The notes under the pieces: model-generated
Seen by the model: only the letters and a program-made list of their open reading frames with translations
The model's database searches: none
What the model was told of the DNA's origin: nothing
Assembly (NCBI GenBank): GCA_030041095.1
Contig: JASHON010000088.1
Location: 1-57,318 of the forward strand
Direction: 5' to 3'
Source of the DNA: Terriglobia bacterium
Lineage (GTDB): Bacteria > Acidobacteriota > Terriglobia > UBA7540
Length of the DNA: 57,318 nucleotides
Shown: positions 17,703 through 27,364 of the stretch, in pieces
How the letters are laid out: every line of letters begins with the position of its first letter
How positions within the stretch are numbered: the stretch's first letter is position 1
Program-made: the position numbers and the translations under genes

Positions 17703-19571
17703 CTAGTTGGCCGCGCGCAACACTTTCAGGTACAAGGTCTCCGCTCCGCGAATGGTATAAAGCAGAGACTGCGTCTCAAAATCTCCCACGACGGAACCTG
17801 GCCGGTAGGTAATCTTGTTCGAGACTGCGGGATCGCCAATAAACGTTCGCAGGAGCGAAGGAGGGGGCGAGGGGAAGTCCGTGCCGTCCATCACGAACGC
17901 GCGTTGCGGTGACATGAGCAGCGCATAGATCCGGTTGTTCCGCCGCTTGCGATTCAGTTCCCGCACCAACTGCTGCAGCTTTTGGGGCGGATGGCCAGGC
18001 AGAAGGAAGTGAAGCTGCATCGCATTGATGGCGCTCCCGCTCCCAACTTCCAGGGAGAGCGTCTTGTCATTCACATTCTCCGGGATATCGACAGGAATCG
18101 TCTGGCTGAGCCGCTCGCCGGAAGGCGTTCGTTCGACCGTCGTCACCTGGATGTTATCGCCCGGCCTGACCTCCGATTCGCTGCTCCAAACCTGGACCAG
18201 CGTTGCCACCCGGCTCTCATCCTGGGAATTAACTTTCAGGTCAATGCCTTCGATTCGAAGATTGGGGTATTGGCCGTCCAGCAGAAAGGACAACGGCTCG
18301 GCTACGGCGAGCCCCGCCGTGGCGATGCTGCCCGCGTCGGAGGAAAGCATGTCCTGAAGGTTCACCGCCTCTCCGTCGGAAAGCCGGATCTTGCCGCTCA
18401 GGTCGAGGGTTGAAGGCCCGAGACCCCGCTCGGTGGAGCTGAGGGCCGAGACGATCACCAGGTTGACCAGCAAGGGAGAAAGAAGCGGCTGCTGCGCCAC
18501 CTCGAACTGGTAATTCTGCGTCCGGTCCAGTGACGAATTCACCGTGAGGTTCACGGGAATCACCGGCGGGTTTTCGCCCAATACGCCGTAGATGGCTCCA
18601 TACCGGTCCTGGCGGATGCTTCCTACCACCGGGCCGATGGCATCCACTTTGAAGGATTCTTGCAGAGAAGGCACCGTGGCGAGCACGTGCGCCACTGCAA
18701 ACGGAAGACGTGCGGAGCCCAGAGCAAACAGCCGGTGGCCGCACGCGTAGATGCTATTTCCCTGGCGGTACGTTACCGTGCAGCCTTCGCTCAGGTTCAA
18801 ATCGCCCCGCACCAGGACGACGTCGATCATCGAACCGGGCACCACATCAGCCGCCGAGCCGCCGGGGCTTCCGCTCGCGGTTGCTCCCGAAGCGGAAACC
18901 ACCGCAGCGCCCTGCGGCTCAAAACCGATCGATTGCAGCCGTGGCCGGAATTCGGAAATCACTCGCGGATCAAATCCGCTGTAACTCAGCGGAGTCAGGG
19001 CCTGGCTCAAAGGCCAACTTCCGCTGAACTGGCTGCCACCGCGCAACCGGCTCAACAACTCCGTTCCGCTCGCAGGAATCCATCGTCCGGCCACTCCACT
19101 TCCGGAGAGTGATGACGCAGAGTACCAGGGAAGGCTCGTCACCGCCTGCTCTGAACCTTGCACGGAGCGGCTCGGAGCAACTTGTAACATATCTTCGATG
19201 GGCGTAATGAGCGTGTACGGCTCTTTAGCGAACGGGAAGGCCTCCGCCACGGCGCCCAGCAATTTTCCATCGATATAAACCGGACTCCCACTCATGCCCG
19301 CTGCCACCCCTGCATCCTGCACGGTTGGCCCGGAAAGCCGGGCAAGGATGACGTTCTGCTTCGGAGCGAGAAAATTCCTCAGTACGCCCACAATATTCAC
19401 TTGGAATTGTTGAATCGTGTTTCCCTGAAAGGTGGTGCGTCCCACGCCTTTCATTCCCGGGCGAAGGTCGCGGAGCGGGAAAAACTGGGTGTTGCCTTGC
19501 GCGCGCAAAGGCGCACCGCATACCCCCAGCAGGCACACCAGTGAAATGACATGAACCCTCTTAAAGCCCAC
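17703..19571 (-). CDS. Secreted protein with SpoIVB-type S55 peptidase domain
   Basis: The GTG at 19571 is chosen because AGGGGTG precedes it and a signal peptide follows at once (VHVISLVCLLGVCGAPLRAQ). Residues about 30-130 show the S55 pattern: LRPGMKGVGRTTFQG, then VILARLSGPTVQDAGVAAG and MSGSPVYIDGKLLGAVA, where GMSGSP holds the nucleophilic serine. In sporulating Firmicutes SpoIVB cleaves SpoIVFA, but this organism shows no sign of sporulation, and acidobacterial members are long (600 aa or more) with other partners. The rest has no recognised domain. It lies between an aminotransferase and the beta-propeller gene, on the same strand. Confidence 0.8.
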   Translation of the reverse strand: MGFKRVHVISLVCLLGVCGAPLRAQGNTQFFPLRDLRPGMKGVGRTTFQGNTIQQFQVNIVGVLRNFLAPKQNVILARLSGPTVQDAGVAAGMSGSPVYIDGKLLGAVAEAFPFAKEPYTLITPIEDMLQVAPSRSVQGSEQAVTSLPWYSASSLSGSGVAGRWIPASGTELLSRLRGGSQFSGSWPLSQALTPLSYSGFDPRVISEFRPRLQSIGFEPQGAAVVSASGATASGSPGGSAADVVPGSMIDVVLVRGDLNLSEGCTVTYRQGNSIYACGHRLFALGSARLPFAVAHVLATVPSLQESFKVDAIGPVVGSIRQDRYGAIYGVLGENPPVIPVNLTVNSSLDRTQNYQFEVAQQPLLSPLLVNLVIVSALSSTERGLGPSTLDLSGKIRLSDGEAVNLQDMLSSDAGSIATAGLAVAEPLSFLLDGQYPNLRIEGIDLKVNSQDESRVATLVQVWSSESEVRPGDNIQVTTVERTPSGERLSQTIPVDIPENVNDKTLSLEVGSGSAINAMQLHFLLPGHPPQKLQQLVRELNRKRRNNRIYALLMSPQRAFVMDGTDFPSPPPSLLRTFIGDPAVSNKITYRPGSVVGDFETQSLLYTIRGAETLYLKVLRAAN

Positions 19572-19643
19572 GCTTAGTTCACCCCTAAACTCCCCTTTTA
19601 AGTGTAGGGACAAACCCGGAGCCCGTCAACCAAATGGGCTGCG

Positions 19644-20843
19644 CTAAGCAGCACCCCGGCCGTTCTTTCGCGCCCACTCCGCAACCCGTTCAACCGCGCG
19701 CTCGATGTTTTCGACGGAATTGGCAAAGGAAAAGCGCAAATGGCCTTCACCTCTCTCGCCGAACGCCGTTCCGGAGAGGCAAGCCACTCCCGCGTCAGTC
19801 AGCAGCGCGTCGGCGATCTCGCGGGAGCGCCATCCCGTTTCTTGAATGTTCGGGAACGCGTAGAATGCACCGTGCGGCTTGACGCAGCGAAATCCTGGAA
19901 TGCGGTTGAATCCCTCCACAATCGCCTCGCGGCGTCGCTGGAATTCGCGGCGCATGGAATCGACACCCGATTGATCGCGGCGCAGAGCCGCCACGCCCGC
20001 TATTTGCGTAAAACTTGCCGTGCACGAATTCGAGTTGGTCATCAGGCGCGTCACCTGTTCCGCGAGGTCTGGCCTCATGATTCCATAACCCAGGCGCCAG
20101 CCAGTCATGGCGTAAGTCTTGGAAAAGCCGTCCAGTATGATCGTACGCTCGCGAAGTCCGGGAAATTCCGCAAAGCTCGCGTGCGTTCCCTCGAAAATCA
20201 GCCGATTGTAAATCTCATCGGAAAAAATCCACGCGTCGCACGTTTCCAATCCCTTCACGAGAGAGGCCAGAGACTTCCGGCTCAGTACCCCTCCGGTCGG
20301 GTTGTGGGGCGAGTTGAAGACGATGAGTCGCGTATGGCCGCTGATGAGTCTCAGGAGGCCTTCGGCGTCCAAATCGAATTCATCCTCCTCGCGCAGCGTA
20401 TAAGGCACGGGACGGGCGCCCAGGAAATGAATCAAGGATTCGTAGATAGGAAATCCGGGATTGGGATAGAGCACCTCATCTCCCGGCTCAACCAGCGCCA
20501 TCATGGCGAAAAAGTAGATCGGCTTGGCGCCGGGCGTGATCACGACCTCGCTCGGATCGATCTGGATTCCGCGGCGACGTCCGGCATCTTCCGCCACGGC
20601 TTCGCGCAGTTGCGGGAGGCCGGCTGAAGGTCCGTAGTGCGTCCAGCCGTCGCGCATGGCCTGCGATGCGGCATCGATAACGTGAGCCGGAGTCGGAAAG
20701 TCCGGTTCGCCGATTTCCAAATGAATGACTTCTTTGCCCGCGGCTTCCAACTGCTTCGCCCGAGCCAGCACCTCAAACGCGCCTTCCGTTCCAAGCTTTG
20801 CCATGCGCCCGGCGAGGCGCAGGCTTGAGCGTAGGGTCGCCAT
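19644..20843 (-). CDS. PLP-dependent class I/II aminotransferase
   Basis: A 399-aa fold-type I aminotransferase of the aspartate/tyrosine/MalY-like branch. It has the N-terminal EIGEPDFPTP, the cofactor-binding FNSPHNPTGGVLS, the DEIYNRLIF motif and Lys242 in DGFSKTYAMTGWR, which forms the internal aldimine. RFSFAN near the end holds the substrate carboxylate-binding arginine. It should move amino groups between an amino acid and 2-oxoglutarate or a similar acceptor; exact specificity cannot be read from sequence. It is the first gene of the eight-gene minus-strand run and is divergent from the phosphoesterase with a 69-bp gap. Confidence 0.92.
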   Translation of the reverse strand: MATLRSSLRLAGRMAKLGTEGAFEVLARAKQLEAAGKEVIHLEIGEPDFPTPAHVIDAASQAMRDGWTHYGPSAGLPQLREAVAEDAGRRRGIQIDPSEVVITPGAKPIYFFAMMALVEPGDEVLYPNPGFPIYESLIHFLGARPVPYTLREEDEFDLDAEGLLRLISGHTRLIVFNSPHNPTGGVLSRKSLASLVKGLETCDAWIFSDEIYNRLIFEGTHASFAEFPGLRERTIILDGFSKTYAMTGWRLGYGIMRPDLAEQVTRLMTNSNSCTASFTQIAGVAALRRDQSGVDSMRREFQRRREAIVEGFNRIPGFRCVKPHGAFYAFPNIQETGWRSREIADALLTDAGVACLSGTAFGERGEGHLRFSFANSVENIERAVERVAEWARKNGRGAA

Positions 20844-20912
20844 CGGGATTCTCCTCCTCGCGTTCGAAGCCCTAGAATAGTTGAAGGACTTTCATGCGTC
20901 TACCCTGCTATA

Positions 20913-21500
20913 TTGGCCACTGTGAAAGTCGGCCTCGTTTCTGACACGCATGGCTGGTTTGATCCGCGGCTGTGCAATAAGCTGGCCGGAGTGGACCGGA
21001 TCGTTCATGCGGGAGATGTTGGCTCGCTCGATGTTCTTGACGAGCTTTCGCTGATCGCTCCCGTTGTGGCCGTCAAAGGAAACATTGACCCGGAATCGCT
21101 CGGATTGCCCCTTTCCATGAAGTTCTGCTGCGGGGGAATACAAATCGAAGTTCTGCATGCGCTGCCTGAGCCGCAAGCGTGGTTGGAAGGAGTGGCGCGC
21201 CGGGTGCGCGTTTCGGATTCTGACAGAATAAGGCGCGACCGGTTTCTGAGTTCGTTCCACCCCTCCACGCGTGTTGTCGTCTTCGGCCACACCCACCAGC
21301 CTTGTCTCGCTCGTCTCGGGAATAAGCTGTTCATCAACCCGGGTAGCGCGGGAAAGAAGCGTTTCCGATTGCCTCGTTGTTGCGCTATGATGACTCTCTC
21401 GGTGCGGGGCGTCGAAGTGAAAATCCTGACGCTTGAGGCTTATAATCAGTCTGGGCCTGCCTCTCTCGGGCTGGCTTTGGGAGATCGAGCGCCATGCTGA
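20913..21500 (+). CDS. YfcE/MJ0936-type metallophosphoesterase
   Basis: A small calcineurin-like phosphoesterase. The metal-binding motifs appear in order: GLVSDTHG (Asp-x-His), HAGDVG (Gly-Asp), VKGNID (Gly-Asn) and VFGHTHQP (Gly-His-x-His), with INPGS after them. Members hydrolyse phosphodiesters in vitro; the cellular substrate is usually unknown. The TTG at 20913 gives MATVKVGL; a GTG at 20922 would give the more typical MKVGLVSDTHG and neither has a clear ribosome-binding site. The 40-residue tail after INPGSAG is longer and more basic than usual. The stop overlaps the start of a 31-aa gene. Confidence 0.88.
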   Translation: MATVKVGLVSDTHGWFDPRLCNKLAGVDRIVHAGDVGSLDVLDELSLIAPVVAVKGNIDPESLGLPLSMKFCCGGIQIEVLHALPEPQAWLEGVARRVRVSDSDRIRRDRFLSSFHPSTRVVVFGHTHQPCLARLGNKLFINPGSAGKKRFRLPRCCAMMTLSVRGVEVKILTLEAYNQSGPASLGLALGDRAPC

Positions 21501-21589
21501 CCTTGAAAAACATCAAACGCGCCCTGCAGATTGTGGCGACGGTGGTTACCGTTGCCTTGGTCCTCATCGAAAAGCTCGAGAAAACCTGA
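21494..21589 (+). CDS. 31-aa single-pass membrane microprotein
   Basis: ATG at 21494 overlaps the end of the phosphoesterase by 7 nt and is preceded by GGGAG at 10 nt. The product reads MLTLKNIKRALQIVATVVTV followed by ALVLIEKLEKT: a basic start, one hydrophobic helix of about 17 residues, and a charged end. This is the look of a real bacterial membrane microprotein, not random sequence. No family is recognised. It is in line with the phosphoesterase upstream and the BNR protein downstream. Confidence 0.45.
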   Translation: MLTLKNIKRALQIVATVVTVALVLIEKLEKT

Positions 21590-21706
21590 GGACGCGTGAC
21601 ATCGGCATGTTTGTGCACCGGCAGCCGGCCACCGATCTCTGACCAGCTTCCCGGTGTTGGTGGCGGATTGCTGACAGGTGGCTCTATTATTTTTTTCTCT
21701 TGCACC

Positions 21707-23134
21707 ATGAGGGGCACTCTTCCTCGGCTTGCGCCCCGTCGGGTTCTCTTTTTAGCCTCGCTTCCGTTTGTTTTCATCGCGCTTTGTCCAACCGTGAAAG
21801 GTGGACCGCTGCTGCCGCCGCCCGGCGCAAGCGTGGTCACGCTGACCTCTCGTCCTGGATTTTTTAGCGAGCCGGGCATAGCCATAAATCCTGATAATTC
21901 CCGCCAGTTGGTCGTCGCTTTCCAAGTCAACGCTCACATCGCCTATTCGCAGGATGCCGGCGCCCATTGGCAGATCGCCAAAGGCGTTGCCCCAAGAGAT
22001 TACCGGGTCTCGGGCGACGTTTCCGTCGCGTACGACAACAAGGGCCACGCGATGGTCTGCTACATTGCTTTCGACAAGCTGGGTACCGTGAATTATTGGG
22101 CTCATGGCGCCACGCGGAATGGCATATACATCCGCCGCTCGCTCGATGGAGGCAAGACTTGGGAAGCGCGTGATATCCCGGTTGTTGCGCACGCCACAGT
22201 GCCTGGGATTCCCTTTGAGGACAAGCCCTATATCGGGGCAGACGACTCCCACGGTCCGTACGCTGGCAACCTGTACGTCGGCTGGACGCGCTGGACTTTG
22301 ACAGATTCCGAAATCATGTTTTCCCGATCCACCGACGATGGGCTCACGTGGTCCACGCCCATCGAGATCGATGAGCGCCCGGGTTTGCCCCGCGATGACA
22401 ACGGCGCGAACGAAGGCTTCATGGCCACGGTTGGGCCTCACGGCACATTGTATGCCGTCTGGTGCGATGGCGATGGCATCGTATTCACTTCGTCGAAAGA
22501 CGGTGGCCGGACATTTGCTCCGGCTCGCTACATTATTCCAACCGGGCCCACCATGTTCCATGTCGAAGCCGTTTCCCGTGCCGACGGGTTCCCACAGATT
22601 GCTGCCGATCCTCATAACGGCCGCTTGCTCGTAACCTGGAGCGACTATCGCAACGGCGAAGTCGATGTTTTTGCCTCAACTTCTGCGGATCATGGACAAA
22701 CATGGTCGCCTGCGCGAAAGGTCAATACGGATCCCACGCATGATGGAGACGACCATTTCTTCCAGTGGCTCGCCGTCGATCCCGTGACGGGAGACGCTTA
22801 CGTGCTGTTCTACGATCGCCGTGGCGATCCGCTCGATCGCAGCCAGACGGTGACGCTGGCGCGCTCGACGGATGGAGGCCGTTCGTTTACAAATTACGCA
22901 TGGACGTCGAAACCTTTCGATGCGACCGGCGAATTCCTTGGGGATTACACGGGTCTTGCGGCGCGCGACGGCCACGTCTACGGGGCATGGACAGAAAAGC
23001 CGGCTGGGTTCCCGCGCGTTCCGCGTCCCAGCGAATTACGGCACCCTGGCTTTGCCCATCTGATCCGCAGGCATGCGATGGTCGTATGCGTGGGAGTCGC
23101 GGATTTCGGATCACATGGAACAGGTGGAAAATAA
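21707..23134 (+). CDS. Secreted BNR/Asp-box repeat protein (sialidase-like propeller)
   Basis: The ATG at 21707 is chosen because a signal peptide follows (VLFLASLPFVFIALCPTVKG); there is no strong ribosome-binding site. Six Asp-box motifs of the SxDxGxTW type are seen (SQDAGAHW, SLDGGKTW, STDDGLTW, SKDGGRTF, SADHGQTW, STDGGRSF), the hallmark of six-bladed sialidase-like propellers. The sialidase arginine triad is not obvious, so enzyme activity is doubtful and a binding role is equally likely. The last 30 residues look degenerate. Its stop (TAA) shares bases with the pyrF start in TAATG, so the two may be coupled although their roles seem unrelated. Confidence 0.8.
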   Translation: MRGTLPRLAPRRVLFLASLPFVFIALCPTVKGGPLLPPPGASVVTLTSRPGFFSEPGIAINPDNSRQLVVAFQVNAHIAYSQDAGAHWQIAKGVAPRDYRVSGDVSVAYDNKGHAMVCYIAFDKLGTVNYWAHGATRNGIYIRRSLDGGKTWEARDIPVVAHATVPGIPFEDKPYIGADDSHGPYAGNLYVGWTRWTLTDSEIMFSRSTDDGLTWSTPIEIDERPGLPRDDNGANEGFMATVGPHGTLYAVWCDGDGIVFTSSKDGGRTFAPARYIIPTGPTMFHVEAVSRADGFPQIAADPHNGRLLVTWSDYRNGEVDVFASTSADHGQTWSPARKVNTDPTHDGDDHFFQWLAVDPVTGDAYVLFYDRRGDPLDRSQTVTLARSTDGGRSFTNYAWTSKPFDATGEFLGDYTGLAARDGHVYGAWTEKPAGFPRVPRPSELRHPGFAHLIRRHAMVVCVGVADFGSHGTGGK

Positions 23135-23940
23135 TGCGCCCGGCGCCATCTCAATCCGGCGATCTTTCGAACGCGCTTACTTCGGTCAGGTCGAGGCTGA
23201 TTGTGGCTCTCGATCTTCCGTCCGGCCGTGAAGCCTTAAAGATGGCTGAAAGGCTGCGAACGCACGTGGGCCTTTTCAAAATTGGGTCGGAGCTTTTCAC
23301 CGCTGAAGGGCCTGCGCTGGTGCGCCAGCTTGCCTCCGGCGGCCAAGGGATTTTCCTGGATTTGAAGTTCCACGATATTCCCAATACCGTTCGCAGCGCG
23401 GCCCGCGAGGCTGCGAGGCTGGGAGTGGCGATGTTCAACGTGCATGCCAGCGGCGGAAGGAAGATGATGGAAGCGGCGGTTGAAGGCGCGCTCGAGGGCG
23501 CCGCGGTCGGCAAGCGTCCGCTCGTCCTTGCGGTTACTGTCCTCACCAGCCTTGATGCCGGGGATTTGCGCGAAATCGGCCTTGCGGGAACGCCTGAGGA
23601 TGTTGTTCGTCGCTTTGCCACCCTGGCGCAAACTGCGGGCCTCGACGGGGTCGTAGCCTCGGCGCGCGAAGCGGAGGCCATTCGCGCCGCTTGCGGTCCA
23701 GGCTTTGTCATCGTCACACCTGGCATCCGTCCGGCCGAGTCGCTGGTCAACGATCAGGCGCGAGTGGCCACACCGGCAAAGGCCATCCATGCCGGCGCTG
23801 ATTACCTCGTGGTAGGGCGGCCCATTACCGCAGCATCGACGCCCGAGAGCGCTGCGGACGCCATTGTTGCGGAAATGGACGAGGCCTTCCAGGCCATCCC
23901 TGGCGATTTCACGAGGACAGGTGAAAATGACCGAATCTGA
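23134..23940 (+). CDS. pyrF: Orotidine-5'-phosphate decarboxylase
   Basis: This TIM-barrel enzyme decarboxylates OMP to UMP, the last step of de novo pyrimidine synthesis. The catalytic block LDLKFHDIPNT carries Asp76, Lys78 and Asp81, and the phosphate-binding region is seen in ADYLVVGRPI near the end. Start ATG 23134 overlaps the upstream stop (TAATG) and has AGGTGGAAA just before it. The frame is open much further upstream but that part overlaps the BNR gene. Its 3' end overlaps pyrE by 14 nt, so pyrF and pyrE are translated together. Length (268 aa) is normal. Confidence 0.95.
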   Translation: MRPAPSQSGDLSNALTSVRSRLIVALDLPSGREALKMAERLRTHVGLFKIGSELFTAEGPALVRQLASGGQGIFLDLKFHDIPNTVRSAAREAARLGVAMFNVHASGGRKMMEAAVEGALEGAAVGKRPLVLAVTVLTSLDAGDLREIGLAGTPEDVVRRFATLAQTAGLDGVVASAREAEAIRAACGPGFVIVTPGIRPAESLVNDQARVATPAKAIHAGADYLVVGRPITAASTPESAADAIVAEMDEAFQAIPGDFTRTGENDRI

Positions 23941-24511
23941 GATTCTTGGGGTTTTCCGCGAGTATGAAGCCCTTTTGGAGGGCCATTTTATCCTCACCTC
24001 CGGACTTCACAGCGACCGCTACATACAATGCGCGCGCGTTCTGCAAAATCCTCGCATGGCCGAGCGCCTTTGCGCTGAGTTGGCGGAAAAGCTTAGTGGC
24101 GCGCTTGCGGGGGTTGTGGTAGCTCCGGCGCTTGGTGGAATCCTTGTGGCGCACGAAGTAGCGCGCGCCCTGAACCTCCGCGCGCTTTTCACCGAGCGGG
24201 AAAACGGAGTGATGACGCTTCGGCGCGGCTTCTCGATCCACCCGCAAGAGCCGGCCATCGTCGTGGAAGATGTTTTGACGACAGGAGGGTCGACGCGCGA
24301 GACCATGCGTTGCGTTGAAGCGGCCGGTGGGAAGACTGTGGCAGCGGGAGCCCTGATCGACCGCAGTGGAGGCAGCGTAGACTTGGGCGTTCCCAGGGCT
24401 GCGCTCGTCACGCTGCATGTGGAAACCTATCCGCCGGATGAATGTCCTCTCTGTAAGTCCGGCATACCCGCCGTCAAACCCGGCAGCCGGACTAAACCGC
24501 AGACGGCCTGA
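23927..24511 (+). CDS. pyrE: Orotate phosphoribosyltransferase
   Basis: PyrE joins orotate to PRPP to make OMP, the substrate of the adjacent PyrF. The PRPP-binding motif IVVEDVLTTGGST is at residues 111-123 and the N-terminal FILTSGLHSDRYIQC is typical of the family. ATG at 23927 has AGGTGAAA before it and lies inside the end of pyrF. The gene order pyrF-pyrE with overlap suggests a single transcript. The tail carries a CPLCKSG motif seen in many bacterial PyrE proteins. The other pyrimidine genes are not in this window. Confidence 0.95.
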   Translation: MTESEILGVFREYEALLEGHFILTSGLHSDRYIQCARVLQNPRMAERLCAELAEKLSGALAGVVVAPALGGILVAHEVARALNLRALFTERENGVMTLRRGFSIHPQEPAIVVEDVLTTGGSTRETMRCVEAAGGKTVAAGALIDRSGGSVDLGVPRAALVTLHVETYPPDECPLCKSGIPAVKPGSRTKPQTA

Positions 24512-24613
24512 GTGTTGCGCCGCTTTTCCCGTTCCGACATAACAAAGCCAGTGCGCTAGGCAGAGTTTCCCGCTGTTGGCACACGCTCGTGGCGAGCATC
24601 CGAAAAGCAACGT

Positions 24614-27181
24614 TCATTGTGCGTGCCCGAGCCTTTTGACGATGGCGCGCACCTGGCCCGCGTCCGGAGCGTGGGGCGCAAGCTGGAGGTAGGCCTCGAA
24701 TTCGCGTCGCGCTGGCAGCAATTTGCCAGCCGCTACGTAAGTTATGGCCAACTCGTGATGAGCGGCAGGGAGCGAGGGCTCCATCTGCAGGGCCTGCTCG
24801 CAAGCCTGGATGGCATCGGCAAAGTCGTTCTTCGCGCGGAGTGCCCGGGCGAGGTTCAGAAAGGCGCTGGCATCGCGGGGGTTTAATCGCAAATACTCGC
24901 GGTAGTTCATGACGGCCTGATCCATGTAGCCCTGCCCGTCAAAGGCGCGCGCTAGCTTCAAGCGCAGCGGCGCATCTTCCGGGTCCGCCCGCAGCGCTTC
25001 CTGAAGCTCGCCAATCGCCTGTTCCGGTCGGCCGGTTGCGAGTAAGGTATCCGCCAGCACTGCGTGTGCGCTGGCCAAATCCGGCGCCAAATGAAGTGCG
25101 GCCTTTGCTTCGGCTTCAGCGGCCTGGTAGTTGTGCTCGTGAACGGAAACCTCAGCCAGCGCGACGTAAGCGTCCGGCCAGTTTGGGCGGTCTTTCAGCG
25201 CCGCTTGAAACGCTTCTTCCGCTCCCTGCCAATCGTTCGATTGCTCGAACTCGCGTCCCGTTTTCAATTCTCCTTCCGCGTCATGCGGCTGCATCAGCAC
25301 GGCGGTGCGCAAGGCTCTCGCCGCCGCCTCAGTTTGGCCGGCTTGCTTGAGCATTTCACCGAGCGACTCGTAATAATGCGGGTTATTCCCGGCTTCTTGC
25401 GCCGCGAGATTCATTTCCGAAATCGCATCGGGAAGATCGCCATTGTGTTCGAGGGCCATCGCCAGGCGCTCGTGGAGGCTGGCCTCATCCGGCTGCAGCC
25501 GCAATGCGTCGCGGTAAGTGGGAACGGCCAGCGCGTAGTTCTTTTCAGCCGCCAGCACGTCACCCAGCGCCGCGAGCGCTTCCGGAAAATCGTGTTGAAG
25601 GCTTACGGCCTGCTCCAGTTCCGCCTTGGCTTTCGCGTTCTGATGCAGGGCTTCGAGCGACATGGCGTAGTGGAAGTGGATCTCCGGGCTCTTCGAATCA
25701 AAACGCAACGCGTCGCTATATTGTTTTGCCGCTTCTTCCCAGTTCCTCGCTGACCGATAAACGTTGCCCAGGTTCACGTAAGCTTGCGGGTTTCGGGGAT
25801 GCAGCGTCACTTGTTCCCGGTAATCCTGAATGACGCGGGAAATTTCCTGGATCGCCTGGTTGCACTCCGCGAGGTTTGCCTTGTAGCCGGCATTGTCCGG
25901 AGCGAGCGACGCGGCTTTCTGGAGCTGATGCCGAGCCCCATCCAGGTCGCCGGTCTCGCGCAAAGCCAGCCCCAGCTCCGCGCGCCGGCTCGGGCTTCCA
26001 GGATCGAGGAGCGCCGCCTGGCGGAACTGGACGATGGCTGCGGAAATATCGTTCAATGTCATGTACGTCTCACCCAATGAGGCATGGGCTTGAGCGCTTG
26101 AAGGATCCAGAAGAACGGCGCTCTGAAACTGCTTGAGGGCATCGATGAAGTCGCCGGTTTTGCGGTAAGCGTCCGCCAGGGCGGCGTGGTAAACCGGCTC
26201 GCTGGGGCCAAATTCGATGGCTCGTTTGTATTGTGCGATGGCGTGCAACTCGTCGCCCACGTTGCTGTAAGCGTTGCCAAGTCCCATGTGCAGAGCCGGG
26301 TCGTCAGGCTTCAATTGCATCGCCGCGCGATATTCCTTTTCGCCGGCTGCCGTTTGCCCGGCGTCGACGAGGGAAGCGGCGAGCCCCGCATGGTAGCCGG
26401 CATTTCCGGGCGCCAGCATCGAAGCCTTTCTCCACTGAGAGATCGCTTCCTGCTCCTGCCCTTGCTCGCCGAGCGCCCGCGCATAGTCGGCATGCGCGCG
26501 CGCGTAGCCCGGTGCAAGCCGGATCGCTTTTCGGTAAGCCGCGAACCCGCGGTCAAGCTGTACGTCCGCAACGAGTGCGTTCGCCAGCCGGTCCACTGCG
26601 TCTGCGTTCGCAGGTTGAAGCTTCACGGCAGCTTTATAGGCCGCGATGGCTTGCCCCATCTCACCTTCAACTTCATACAGCGTTCCCAGGTTCACTTCGG
26701 CGTCGGGCGCGCCCGGCCGCAGCTTGATCGCTTGGGTCAACTCCGCAATCGCGCCGGGAACGTCCTGCAAGCCGATCAGCGCGCTGGCGAGGTTGTAATG
26801 CGCCACCTCGCTGTCAGGCTCCTTGGCAAGCGCCGCCCGGTAGGCCGCGGCGGCCGCCTTGTATTTGCCTTGCTTGAGGAACGCGTTGCCTCGATGGATC
26901 AAGGAGCGGACGGTTTCAGACTCCTCAGGGCTTGCGGAAGAGGGCGACGGGATGGTGAGAACCTGCGGTGCGGCTTCTCGTGAGGAGGAAGGCGAGGCGG
27001 GCGCAGCCTGGCCGGGCGCCATCAGCCCGGAGGTTTGCCACTCTCCTTTCGGAGAATAAGTGGCGAGCGTAACCAGTCCGGTGAGGCAATTGCCCGCAGC
27101 ACTTCTCAAAACTTGTCCACAGCACCACGCCAGCGAGCCTGCACCTACGATCGATGCCAGCAGCGTCATCGCATATTTCAT
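24614..27181 (-). CDS. Large exported TPR protein, 855 aa
   Basis: A signal-like N-terminus (MTLLASIVGAGSLAWCCG) is followed by a Pro/Ser/Ala linker (residues about 55-85) and then about 21 consecutive tetratricopeptide repeats to the C-terminus (for example NLGTLYEVEGEMGQAIAAYK, LGDVLAAEKNYALAVPTYRD). Nothing else is fused to it. Two cysteines early on (CC) could mark a lipoprotein or a membrane anchor. The TPR superhelix presumably holds several partner proteins at the membrane. It converges on pyrE with a 100-bp gap and is divergent from the YncE-like gene, the two starts being about 180 bp apart. Confidence 0.85.
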   Translation of the reverse strand: MKYAMTLLASIVGAGSLAWCCGQVLRSAAGNCLTGLVTLATYSPKGEWQTSGLMAPGQAAPASPSSSREAAPQVLTIPSPSSASPEESETVRSLIHRGNAFLKQGKYKAAAAAYRAALAKEPDSEVAHYNLASALIGLQDVPGAIAELTQAIKLRPGAPDAEVNLGTLYEVEGEMGQAIAAYKAAVKLQPANADAVDRLANALVADVQLDRGFAAYRKAIRLAPGYARAHADYARALGEQGQEQEAISQWRKASMLAPGNAGYHAGLAASLVDAGQTAAGEKEYRAAMQLKPDDPALHMGLGNAYSNVGDELHAIAQYKRAIEFGPSEPVYHAALADAYRKTGDFIDALKQFQSAVLLDPSSAQAHASLGETYMTLNDISAAIVQFRQAALLDPGSPSRRAELGLALRETGDLDGARHQLQKAASLAPDNAGYKANLAECNQAIQEISRVIQDYREQVTLHPRNPQAYVNLGNVYRSARNWEEAAKQYSDALRFDSKSPEIHFHYAMSLEALHQNAKAKAELEQAVSLQHDFPEALAALGDVLAAEKNYALAVPTYRDALRLQPDEASLHERLAMALEHNGDLPDAISEMNLAAQEAGNNPHYYESLGEMLKQAGQTEAAARALRTAVLMQPHDAEGELKTGREFEQSNDWQGAEEAFQAALKDRPNWPDAYVALAEVSVHEHNYQAAEAEAKAALHLAPDLASAHAVLADTLLATGRPEQAIGELQEALRADPEDAPLRLKLARAFDGQGYMDQAVMNYREYLRLNPRDASAFLNLARALRAKNDFADAIQACEQALQMEPSLPAAHHELAITYVAAGKLLPARREFEAYLQLAPHAPDAGQVRAIVKRLGHAQ

Positions 27182-27364
27182 GGCTGCGTCTTGACCTTGC
27201 GGGCGTCCTCCTATCTGTTAGAATACACCATCGGTCTGCGGACGCGGCGGGCTCCGGCAGTAACCGGAAAGACGCGGCCGCAACGGCAGCGGGCCGCATT
27301 GCTTGCACGATCTAACAGAGCGCTTGACGGCGCATCGTCCAGCGAGCATCGAGAGAGGTGTCAA

